A stretch of DNA of 64,000 bases, from NCBI RefSeq assembly GCF_051195215.1, contig NZ_JBNAZM010000024.1, positions 1 to 64,000 on the forward strand, in the 5' to 3' direction. The notes below the pieces were generated by a model that had not been told where the DNA came from, did no database searches, and saw only the letters and a list, made by a program, of their open reading frames with translations. Position numbers and translations under genes: made by a program. Positions 1-7,918 of this stretch are shown here, in pieces (the first letter of the stretch is position 1; each line of letters starts with the position of its first letter). This stretch comes from Arhodomonas sp051195215. Lineage in GTDB: Bacteria; Pseudomonadota; Gammaproteobacteria; Nitrococcales; Nitrococcaceae.

Positions 1-73
1 CGGCGCGAACGCGTCTTGCCCCCGGGCCGCTGTGGTGCTCTGACGTATGACAATACTTCTGAGAAGATTAGTA
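1..73 (-). repeat. Cut end of a 268-bp T-shaped palindromic element (copy C)
   Basis: These bases are the exact reverse complement of the first 73 bases of the full element at 16233-16500. Bases 40-73 are the 34-nt outer arm ending in ATTAGTA; the rest is the start of internal hairpin 1. The other part of the copy lies outside the window. The copy is inverted relative to the one at 16233, so the 16.2 kb between them is flanked by inverted repeats. Confidence 0.85.
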
Positions 74-352
74 TCTCAGCATCGGCTCGGTCTTTCTGCC
101 CGTCGCTCTCGCTATCTGGGGGGGCACCGCAGGCCGCATACATCGCGGGCCTGTTCGACCCGTCGGAGTTCGACTGGAGCGTGTGCCCGCGTGAGGAGGC
201 GCCGGCGGTCGGTAGGTCAGCTGCTCTCGGCAGCTGACGTTTCGGGCTGTCGTTCTGGTGGCAATCGCCAGCGACCGTCGTCGGTGGCGGACTGTGTTGC
301 CGAATGGATCTTCTCTCCCTTGGTGTGCCATCGCCCCTTTCCGTCTTTGTGT
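74..352. other. Intergenic region, no gene seen
   Basis: This stretch lies between the repeat end and the stop of the DUF4175-like gene. Apart from the REP-like hairpin at 212-239 nothing is recognisable. Open frames here have no ribosome binding site and no family resemblance. Confidence 0.5.
212..239 (+). repeat. REP-like hairpin with 5' GTAG foot
   Basis: A GTAG foot is followed by a perfect 9-bp stem, GTCAGCTGC and GCAGCTGAC, around a 5-nt loop. The layout matches the hairpin at 40121-40148, where the third stem pair is G-C instead of A-T. REP sequences moved by RAYT transposases characteristically have a GTAG or GTGG foot beside a hairpin; no RAYT gene is visible here. It could also act as a weak terminator for the leftward operon. 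Confidence 0.6.
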
Positions 353-3300
353 TTACTCTCCCCCTGGTTCTTCGCTCAAGCTGCGATAGTACCGATTCAC
401 TGCCGCCTGGTAGCGCGGGGGCACGTCAGTGGACTCCCGCACCGCCACGGCCCGGGCGTGCCCACCGGCGTTCTCGCGCAGGCGGTACTCGATGTCCTGG
501 AGCCGGGCGAGGAGGGCGGTATGCTGGCGCTGCAGGGCTTGCAGGTCTGCCGGAACCGTTTCGCCTTGCAGTGCCTCCACAAGGGCGCTGATGTCGCGGG
601 CGACATCGCCGGCGCCTTGGAATGAATCCGCCAACTCGCCGAGCTCGCCCAGGCGTTGCCTCATCCGGGCCGTGAATTCGCCGAGGCGATAGCTACTATC
701 GTAACCGCCCGCAGACCCGACAGGCCCCGTGCCCGTGCTGCTGGAAGTGGTCCCGGTTCCGGTACCGGCCGTCGCCGCCCCCTCCGCCCCCGACGCCGGC
801 GGGGTGCCGGTGGATTGCTCGCCGCTGGATGACGCCGCGCCTTGTCGCTCGGCATCGGCAAGGCGCTGTTCGTCCGCCTTGAGACCGCGCACCAGCGCCC
901 GCAACCGTTCCAGCCGCTCCGCCTCGCTGAGACCCGCCTGCCCGTCACCACGTGCCGTGGTGTCGGCCCGGACGAGGCGTTGCCGGACGAACTCGATATC
1001 GTCCTCTAGCTGGGCTTCGCGTGCCGCCTGTGTGCGCTCCGGATCGCGGTCCAGGGCTTCGGCCGATACGCGCATGCGTGCTTCCAGGCCCCGGTCGCGC
1101 AGCATGCGCTCGGCGGCTTCCAGGTCGCCGGCCAGTTCGGGCTGCGCCTGCCGTGCCTGTCGCAGCAGGCGGCCAACCTGGTTGGTGAGCTCTCCGAGCT
1201 CTCCGGCCAGGGTGTGTTTGCGCCGGGCGAGCTCCCGCGGGGACGCGGAACGCTGGTCGCCGTCACTGCGTTGCCGGTCCAGAGCCTGGCGGATGTCCCG
1301 CTGTTCCGCCGCCGCTACCTCGGCACGCTCCCGGGCGCGCGTCACCCCCTCCACGAGCCCCTGACGGCCGGCTCGCTCCAGAGTGCGCTGAACCGATCGC
1401 AGGCGTTCCAGCGCTTCCTCGCCGGCCTCGGCATCGCCGCGCCGTGCCGAGCGTTCCATGGCGGCTCTGGCGGCACGGAGCTGATCCCGGGCGTTCTCGG
1501 CCTGGCGGGTGACCGCGGGGTCTCGGTGTCGGGTCAGGCGTGCCAGCTCGCGCTCGAGTTTCTCCAGCTCTGCGGCGAGCGCTTGCTGCGTGGTGGTCCC
1601 GCCGCTGCCCTGCTGGCCGCGCAGCCGGGTGCGCTCGATTTCGCGCTGCTGCCGGCGTGCGAGCTCACGCAGTTTGTCCAGGGCATCCTCGATGGCCTGC
1701 TCGGGGCGGTTCCACTGGCCGCGTTGCAGGGACTCGTACTGGTTGCGGAACTTGTCCATTTCCAGCCGGAAGAGCTCGGTGAGCTCACGTCGGGCGCCAT
1801 CATTCTGTCCGCCGGTGCCACGGGACTGCGAAATCATGACATCGCGGAAAGCGGCGTCGGCTCGCTGAAGGTGGCGCAGCGCCTCGCGTGCCCTGGGCAG
1901 GGCAATGGCCACGTCGCCGCCGGCGAGCTTCGCCTCGACGTCGACCATCGCCCGGGCGGCGCGTGGCATTTCCTCGGCCATGCGTCGATAGCCTTCGTTG
2001 TCGCGGACGAAACGGCGTGGCCCGAAACGTCGGACGATGGCGTCGACGCGCTCGCGAATCCGGGCCTGGGCCACCGCCAGGGTATCGATGCGATCGGTGA
2101 CGACAAGCGGGTCGAGGCGATCCCGCTCGCGTTTGAGCTTGAATAGCGCCACGACGAGCGAGCGTTGCTGCGCGCTGAGCTCGGCGCCGCGAGGGCCCTG
2201 GCCACCCCCGGCGCCACCACCGCCACCGCCCGAAGCGCGATGGTAGCGACGCTCGAAGGGACGGACTTCCATGAAGAAGAGGTCGGTGACGGCCACACGG
2301 TCCGGATCGCCTGGCGCATCCCGCGCGCGGGCGTAGTAGGCAATGAGGTCCCCGGGCTCGAGGGGAAGCGTCTCCAGCGCCAGGACGTGGGTGGCTTCGA
2401 TCGCCGTGGGGGTGTCGGGGGCAGGCTCGAAGGTGATGACACGATCGTCGCTGCCGTTGATGTTGAGTACCAGCTCCAGCGCGCGCACGGCGACATCGTC
2501 CCGCGCGCTGGCGCTGATGCCGATCTCCTCGATGGACGTGACCCGTGTGTCACGCCCCGGCCATTCGAGGGCCACCGCCGGCAGGGCGTCCGCGTGCACG
2601 CGGATTGGGTATTCGGCGCTCGCGGCGACCGGGCCGGCTTGTCCCGCCGGCAGCTCGATGCGGTAGCGCCCATCCGCCTCCAGTGCGAGTGTCGCCCGCA
2701 GGCTATCGCCGCTTCGCTTCAGGGGGATGCGGCGCTCCCCGTCGAGCACCAGCGCGCCGGTTTCCGCCGTCGTGTCGGGGACGACGCGTACTTCCACCCG
2801 GCTGCCGCGCACACTCGAGATGGGCCCACCGTCACGAACCCGTTTCGGCGGTCGACCGGTGTGTTCGGGATATTCGTAGCGCAGATCGATGCGCTCGACG
2901 CCCGGGCGTGGCACCACCGCCAGCCGGTGCCGACTGGATTCGATCGGGCCGCTGCGGACGTAGTAATCCACCGGCGCGTCGATATCGATCAGCAGGGCTT
3001 CATGGCCGGCCGTGGTTTCACTCGGGGTCATCGCCGTCGGCGTCCAGCGGTCTTTTCCAGCCGTGCGGGTCATGAGCTCGACGCGTTCCGGGCGGAAACC
3101 ATCGGCCTGTGCGGCAATCGCCTGATCCGCGCCGGCGGCCACGACCACGTCCCCGGGCCGGACCGTCAGGCGGTAGGGGTTGCCGGGCGCTGCGTCGGCG
3201 GAGGGGCTTGCGAGCAGTACGAGACCGTGCCGGATGGGCGCCGGGCCCCACAGGGAACCGACAATGGCGACGAACGCGATGGCCGTGAACGCCGTGGCGG

Positions 3301-3793
3301 CTACGCGCAGGCGTGCCAGCTCCAGTGCGCGCACGTTCCCGGTACCGGCACAGGCCGCCGCGGCCCGCTCCAGGAGCGTGCGCTCCAGTGAGCCGGAGCC
3401 GGTTCGGCCGCCGGATGCCCGCATCTGCTCGTTGACCTCGGCGGCACTCACCACGAGTGCATCGAGCCCGGCCGAGCGGGCTTCGATGTAATGCGCCGCC
3501 TGCAGCCGGGAGAGGCGCCGTAGCAGCAGCGCCAGCGCGGTGGCGAGCAGGATGAGCGGCAGGAGCACATAGATGGCGATGCGTGCGGCGTCGACCGCCG
3601 CCTCGTCGAAACGCTCCGTCGCCATATAAGCGACGGCCACGCCGATCGCGAACACGGCCAGGCCGGTGGCGACCGTGGCGGCCTCGAGCGTACGTCGGGC
3701 CCACCAGCGCCGCCGGACCAGGGTGAGCCAGGCGTCGAACGTCGGCTCGGCGTCGGCGGGTGCCGGATGCCGGGTCGAGGTGGAGCGGCTCAT
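353..3793 (-). CDS. DUF4175-like membrane-anchored coiled-coil protein
   Basis: A 1146-residue protein, last in the nine-gene MoxR/VWA operon. The N-terminus has hydrophobic segments near residues 36-57, 72-92 and 165-185. An extracytoplasmic beta-rich region follows, then a Gly-rich linker near 526 and a long charged alpha-helical stretch (about 560-970) rich in Arg, Glu, Leu and Gln. A Ser/Gly/Thr-rich low-complexity segment lies near 985-1040. This layout, and its place after a BatA-like gene, fits the DUF4175 family found with MoxR/DUF58 clusters. Its biochemical role is unknown; by inference it is an envelope scaffold or client-binding partner of the MoxR system. Its ATG overlaps the stop of the preceding gene (ATGA), so translation is probably coupled. 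Confidence 0.75.
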   Translation of the reverse strand: MSRSTSTRHPAPADAEPTFDAWLTLVRRRWWARRTLEAATVATGLAVFAIGVAVAYMATERFDEAAVDAARIAIYVLLPLILLATALALLLRRLSRLQAAHYIEARSAGLDALVVSAAEVNEQMRASGGRTGSGSLERTLLERAAAACAGTGNVRALELARLRVAATAFTAIAFVAIVGSLWGPAPIRHGLVLLASPSADAAPGNPYRLTVRPGDVVVAAGADQAIAAQADGFRPERVELMTRTAGKDRWTPTAMTPSETTAGHEALLIDIDAPVDYYVRSGPIESSRHRLAVVPRPGVERIDLRYEYPEHTGRPPKRVRDGGPISSVRGSRVEVRVVPDTTAETGALVLDGERRIPLKRSGDSLRATLALEADGRYRIELPAGQAGPVAASAEYPIRVHADALPAVALEWPGRDTRVTSIEEIGISASARDDVAVRALELVLNINGSDDRVITFEPAPDTPTAIEATHVLALETLPLEPGDLIAYYARARDAPGDPDRVAVTDLFFMEVRPFERRYHRASGGGGGGAGGGQGPRGAELSAQQRSLVVALFKLKRERDRLDPLVVTDRIDTLAVAQARIRERVDAIVRRFGPRRFVRDNEGYRRMAEEMPRAARAMVDVEAKLAGGDVAIALPRAREALRHLQRADAAFRDVMISQSRGTGGQNDGARRELTELFRLEMDKFRNQYESLQRGQWNRPEQAIEDALDKLRELARRQQREIERTRLRGQQGSGGTTTQQALAAELEKLERELARLTRHRDPAVTRQAENARDQLRAARAAMERSARRGDAEAGEEALERLRSVQRTLERAGRQGLVEGVTRARERAEVAAAEQRDIRQALDRQRSDGDQRSASPRELARRKHTLAGELGELTNQVGRLLRQARQAQPELAGDLEAAERMLRDRGLEARMRVSAEALDRDPERTQAAREAQLEDDIEFVRQRLVRADTTARGDGQAGLSEAERLERLRALVRGLKADEQRLADAERQGAASSSGEQSTGTPPASGAEGAATAGTGTGTTSSSTGTGPVGSAGGYDSSYRLGEFTARMRQRLGELGELADSFQGAGDVARDISALVEALQGETVPADLQALQRQHTALLARLQDIEYRLRENAGGHARAVAVRESTDVPPRYQAAVNRYYRSLSEEPGGE

Positions 3794-5925
3794 GGCGTCG
3801 TCGTCCTCCGGCCGAGTGGCCGGGCTTCCATTGGGCTGCGCCGGGTGAGGCGGTTCGCCGCCAGGCTTTCCAACAATAGCAGGGCCGCAGCGGCGCCGAG
3901 CAGATACCAGCCGAGCGGCGTTGCGGCCCCGGCGGTGGCGACCGCCACCCCGGTGGGTGTGCCCCCCGGCAGCGGGCGCCGTGTGATGCGCTCCCTGAGC
4001 TCGTCGGGGCGCGCGGCGGTCAGCAGGGATTCGCGGCGGTCGGTATTCACCGCCAGCATCAGTGACGGTGCGCCACCATCGCGGCGGTGTACCTCGTGAA
4101 TGCCACGCTCGCCGACGCGCAGCAGGTGTTCCCCAGGCGGTAACCCGGTCCGCCCGCCGCCGGGTAGCTCTACCACGGCGGCGCCGCCGCCTGCGAGGAA
4201 GGGCGCCCAGTCCGCACCATTCGGTAGCCTTGTCGCCAGGCGCCGCAGATTCGCGACATCGCCGGGCGTGTGGGCGAGGGCGACGTCGGCCCGGCGGGCG
4301 AGGTGGCGTAGCAGTTCATGGAGCAGCGGCACGAAGCCCGGCTCCAGCGCGAGATCGCTCCATGGGGCGGTGTGGCCGGCGGTCATGACCACGCTCCGTC
4401 CCCGCCCGTGGGCGTGCTCGACCAGCCATGGCTCGCCGGTTTCGAAGCGTGCCAGCACGGGGCCGTCAATGTCGTCGTGATTGACATCCAGCGTGCGCGA
4501 GAGGCGGAACCGCACGCCAGTCAATGCCCCGGCGAGGTTTACTTCGGCCTGGGGGGGTGATGCCGGCGGAAACCCCGGGGCCAGCACGACGCCGATACCC
4601 GGCGCCGGGTGGCGACGTACCGGTCCCGGGCGCCCGGGCACCAGCGGCGAGTCGCTGGCAGGGTGTCGTGCCGCGGAATCGGTATCGGTCATGATCATCA
4701 GCACGGCGCCGCCGCGTTCGACGAATCGCGCCACGCGTTGACGAGTGCCGGTATTGCGCAGGGCGAGATCGTCGGCGATCAGCACATCGATGTCCGCCGT
4801 GGTGTCGCCCGTGGCATCCCGCGCCCAGCCGGTGACCGTCATCGGCGGATGCGTCGCTGCCGCGAGGGCGCGTTCGAGATAGACCGGCGGCTCCCCGCTG
4901 CCGGGGGCGGTGGCGGAGTCCCGGAGCAGCCCGACGCGAAGGGGCGGCGCAGGGGTTATCACCAGGTCGTAGACGTCATCCGCCGGCAGATCGTCGGCGT
5001 CGAGTACGATCCGCGCGGCGATCTGGCGGTCCGCGGCGGCTATCACCGGCATGGATATCGTGCGTTCCTCGCCGGGCGCGAGGTCGACCGTGCGCCGGGT
5101 GCGGGGGCGTCCATCGGTTTCCAGTGCCACATTGACGCTGGCGAGGTCGGTGGTGCCGGTATTGCGTATCCGCACGGCGAGGGTCTCCGCGCCGTCGCCG
5201 GCGTGACCCGCCGGAACGAGCGTGGCGCCGAGAATGGCGGCGTTGGCCGTCACCGCCGCGGTGACGGGCCGGAGCTCGATGTCGATGGGGGTATCCAGGT
5301 AAAGGCGGTCGAGCCGCGTCAGCACGGAGCGCTGAAAATCGGAGACCACGACGATGGCCGGCTGTGTCGCGCCCGACTCGTGCAACAGGCGTTCGGCGAG
5401 GCCCAGCGCGGCCGCCGGCCGGGTGCCCCCATGCGACGGCCTCAGCTGCGATAACACGGCACGCAGGGTGGCCCGGTCACTGCTGAAGGGTGATGCCAGT
5501 GTGGCCGTTTCGTCGAAGGTGACGATGGCCAGGCGCTCGTCGCCGGTCAGTGCGTCGATCTCGGTCTCGGCGGCAGCGACGGCCTCCCGCCAGCGCGCGG
5601 TCGGGCTCATGCTGTAGGAACGGTCGAGCAGCAACACCGTGTCGCGCACGGGTGCGGTTGCTGCACCGTCGCCGGTTTCTTCGGCGAGCTCGGGGCCGGT
5701 GAAGGCGACCACCAGCAGTGTCAGCGCCAGGCACCGCAACGCGAGTAGCAGGGGGTTGCGCAGGGTCTTGCGCCGGCGGGCCCGAAAGGGCATGCGCTTG
5801 ATGAACATCAGCGACGGGAACGCGAGGCCACCACGCTCGCGGCGGTGCACCAGGTGCACGATCACGGGGACGGCGAGCGCCGTCAGGGTGAACAGAATCC
5901 AGGGGCTGGTGAGCGCCAGTGCCAT
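3790..5925 (-). CDS. BatA-like VWA-domain membrane protein
   Basis: A 711-residue protein. It opens with the BatA N-terminal double-transmembrane domain (helices near 5-25 and 60-78, separated by a basic loop with HRRERGG and RARRRKTLRNP). A VWA domain begins near residue 100 with the metal-ion-dependent adhesion motif in LLLDRSYSMS (D-x-S-x-S). The middle is an extracytoplasmic region with GATase-like segments, and a final helix lies near 670-695. BatA-like proteins partner with MoxR ATPases and DUF58 proteins, whose complexes are thought to act as metal-dependent chaperones or assembly factors. The stop overlaps the next start by 4 nt and the gene follows DUF58 by 2 nt. Confidence 0.82.
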   Translation of the reverse strand: MALALTSPWILFTLTALAVPVIVHLVHRRERGGLAFPSLMFIKRMPFRARRRKTLRNPLLLALRCLALTLLVVAFTGPELAEETGDGAATAPVRDTVLLLDRSYSMSPTARWREAVAAAETEIDALTGDERLAIVTFDETATLASPFSSDRATLRAVLSQLRPSHGGTRPAAALGLAERLLHESGATQPAIVVVSDFQRSVLTRLDRLYLDTPIDIELRPVTAAVTANAAILGATLVPAGHAGDGAETLAVRIRNTGTTDLASVNVALETDGRPRTRRTVDLAPGEERTISMPVIAAADRQIAARIVLDADDLPADDVYDLVITPAPPLRVGLLRDSATAPGSGEPPVYLERALAAATHPPMTVTGWARDATGDTTADIDVLIADDLALRNTGTRQRVARFVERGGAVLMIMTDTDSAARHPASDSPLVPGRPGPVRRHPAPGIGVVLAPGFPPASPPQAEVNLAGALTGVRFRLSRTLDVNHDDIDGPVLARFETGEPWLVEHAHGRGRSVVMTAGHTAPWSDLALEPGFVPLLHELLRHLARRADVALAHTPGDVANLRRLATRLPNGADWAPFLAGGGAAVVELPGGGRTGLPPGEHLLRVGERGIHEVHRRDGGAPSLMLAVNTDRRESLLTAARPDELRERITRRPLPGGTPTGVAVATAGAATPLGWYLLGAAAALLLLESLAANRLTRRSPMEARPLGRRTTTP

Positions 5926-5927
5926 GA

Positions 5928-6881
5928 TCAGCGCCTGAACCGGCCCCGGAAGGCACGGGTGGAGAGGTAGTGGTGGAGCATGTGATCGAGGGGCTGGTCG
6001 GTGGCGAAACAGGCGTAGTCCATGCGGCGTGCCCCCAGCGTGCGCGCCAGTGCACGCCGGTGCGCGGTGAGCTCGCGGCGGTAGTCGTCGCGGATCGACT
6101 CCGGCACCACCGGTGAGCGGGCGCCACTTTCCATGTCCTCGAGTACGGTGGGTTCGGTGAACGGCAGGTCGCGCTCGGCGGGGTCGAGCACGTGCACCGC
6201 GATGACCTCCTGACCGCGCAGCCGCAGCTGATCCAGCGCCGCGGCCGCTTCGTCGGGCTCGGCGTAGAAATCGGAGACCACCACCACGATGCCCCGCCGG
6301 GTCAGCCGCCGGGCGAGGCGCTCGATGGCGCCGGTGAAACCGCCCGGGCGGTCGGCGGTGAGACGGGAGAGCGTGTGCATAACCGCCTCACGGCGCCGGG
6401 CCGAGGGCATGATCATGGCGACGAGGTCGTCATCGAATCCGGCGAGCCCGACCCGGTCGCGTTGGCGTGCGGCAAGATGGGTCAGGCAGCCGACGACGAA
6501 GCGGCCGTAATCGAGCTTGCTCACCCCGTGGCTGTCGAAGCCCATGGAGCGTGATATGTCGAGGGCGAACATGACATCCGCGTTGGTCTCCGCCTCGAAG
6601 GTCTTCATGTACAGGCGGTCGGTGCGGGCATACAGGCGCCAGTCGATGCGTCGCACGTCGTCGCCGGGCACATAGGGGCGGTGTTCGGCGAAGTCCACCG
6701 ACACGCCGCGGAAGACAGCCTGGTGCAGGCCGCTGATGAAGCCGTCCACCACCTGCCGCGAGATGAGGTCGAGGTTGCGAATGCGTGCGAGCACGTGGGG
6801 GTCGACGAAGCGCGTTTCGGCCACGCGGCCGCCTCCCATGGATCGCCCGCCGCCCGTGGCGCCGCCGGGGGCCGGCATCAC
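5928..6881 (-). CDS. DUF58 domain protein, MoxR partner
   Basis: A 317-residue cytoplasmic protein with the DUF58 signature region near residues 70-115: DVRRIDWRLYARTDRLYMK, then the VWA-like FALDISRSMG. No transmembrane segment is evident, consistent with the short DUF58 class. DUF58 proteins are usually encoded directly after moxR and are inferred to couple the ATPase to VWA membrane proteins. The ATG overlaps the moxR stop (ATGA), as in canonical moxR-DUF58-bat operons. Confidence 0.88.
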   Translation of the reverse strand: MMPAPGGATGGGRSMGGGRVAETRFVDPHVLARIRNLDLISRQVVDGFISGLHQAVFRGVSVDFAEHRPYVPGDDVRRIDWRLYARTDRLYMKTFEAETNADVMFALDISRSMGFDSHGVSKLDYGRFVVGCLTHLAARQRDRVGLAGFDDDLVAMIMPSARRREAVMHTLSRLTADRPGGFTGAIERLARRLTRRGIVVVVSDFYAEPDEAAAALDQLRLRGQEVIAVHVLDPAERDLPFTEPTVLEDMESGARSPVVPESIRDDYRRELTAHRRALARTLGARRMDYACFATDQPLDHMLHHYLSTRAFRGRFRR

Positions 6882-7900
6882 GCAGACCCCACGTTCGCCG
6901 TGGGTGTGATACTGCCCAGAAACTCGGCGATGAGGCTGTCCACGGTGACCTGTTCCGACTCGGCCTGGAAGTTGCGGAGCAGACGGTGGCGTAATACCGG
7001 TGCGGCGAGGGCGCGCACGTCCTCGTAACCCACGTGCACCCGCCCGCGCGTGAGCGCCCGCGCTTTGCCCGCGAGCACCAGGAACTGCGCCGCGCGCACG
7101 CTGGCGCCGTAGGTGAGCCAGCGTTCAGCGGCCGGGGCGGCGGCGGGCGTGCCCGGACGGGTCGCGCGGGTGAGCTGCACCGCGTAGCGGGCCACCGGCT
7201 CGGCGACGGTGACGCGGCGGGTCAGGCACTGGTAGGCGAGCAGTCGTTCGCGGGAGATCACCGGGTGCAGCTGTGCGGCCGCCGGTCCGGTGGTGGCCTG
7301 GACCACGGCGAGCTCATCGTCCTCGCGCAGATAGTCGAGCACGATTTCGAACATGAACCGGTCGAGCTGTGCCTCCGGCAGGGGGTAGGTGCCCTCGAGC
7401 TCGATGGGGTTCTGGGTGGCGAATACGAAGAACGGGTCGGGCAGGGGGTAGGTCTTGCCCTGAATCGTGACGTGGCGCTCCTGCATGGCCTCCAGCAGGG
7501 CGGACTGGGTCTTGGGCGGGGTCCGGTTGATCTCGTCGGCGAGCACCATGTTGGCGAATATGGGGCCCGCCATGAATGCCAGCTCGCGCCGCCCGGTGGC
7601 CGGGTCCTCCTGCACCAGGTCCGTGCCGGTGATGTCCGAGGGCATCAGGTCGGGGGTGAACTGCACGCGGGAGAAGCTGAGATCAAGCGTCTCCGCCATG
7701 GTCTGCACCAGCAACGTCTTCGCGAGCCCGGGCACGCCCATCAGCAGGGCGTTGCCGCCGGCGAGCAGGGTGACCAGCATCTGCTCGACCACCGCGGTCT
7801 GGCCGACGATGCGCCGGCCGATTTCCGTGGTCACGGCGTGATAGTCCTGCTCGAGGGCCCGGGCGAGCTCGGCGTCAGAGGTCGGGGCAGCGGTGTTCAA
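6878..7900 (-). CDS. MoxR-family AAA+ ATPase
   Basis: A 340-residue AAA+ protein. Walker A is GVPGLAKT near residue 57. Walker B with the MoxR-typical extension, LADEINRTPPKTQSALLEAM, is near 120. Sensor-1 follows in FATQNPIELEGTYPLPEAQ. MoxR ATPases serve as chaperones for maturation of metal-dependent enzymes and envelope complexes, working with VWA proteins. The neighbours DUF58, BatA-like and DUF4175 genes downstream support the same role; the client is unknown. The gene starts 18 bp after the TPR-peptidase stop. Confidence 0.9.
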   Translation of the reverse strand: MNTAAPTSDAELARALEQDYHAVTTEIGRRIVGQTAVVEQMLVTLLAGGNALLMGVPGLAKTLLVQTMAETLDLSFSRVQFTPDLMPSDITGTDLVQEDPATGRRELAFMAGPIFANMVLADEINRTPPKTQSALLEAMQERHVTIQGKTYPLPDPFFVFATQNPIELEGTYPLPEAQLDRFMFEIVLDYLREDDELAVVQATTGPAAAQLHPVISRERLLAYQCLTRRVTVAEPVARYAVQLTRATRPGTPAAAPAAERWLTYGASVRAAQFLVLAGKARALTRGRVHVGYEDVRALAAPVLRHRLLRNFQAESEQVTVDSLIAEFLGSITPTANVGSA

Positions 7901-7918
7901 GACGGTATCCTCCCGGAG

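Noticed and set aside
2165..3391. Long rightward frame opposite the DUF4175-like gene
   Set aside because: It is the antisense shadow of a long GC-rich gene, with high Arg/Gly content, no ribosome binding site and no family resemblance.
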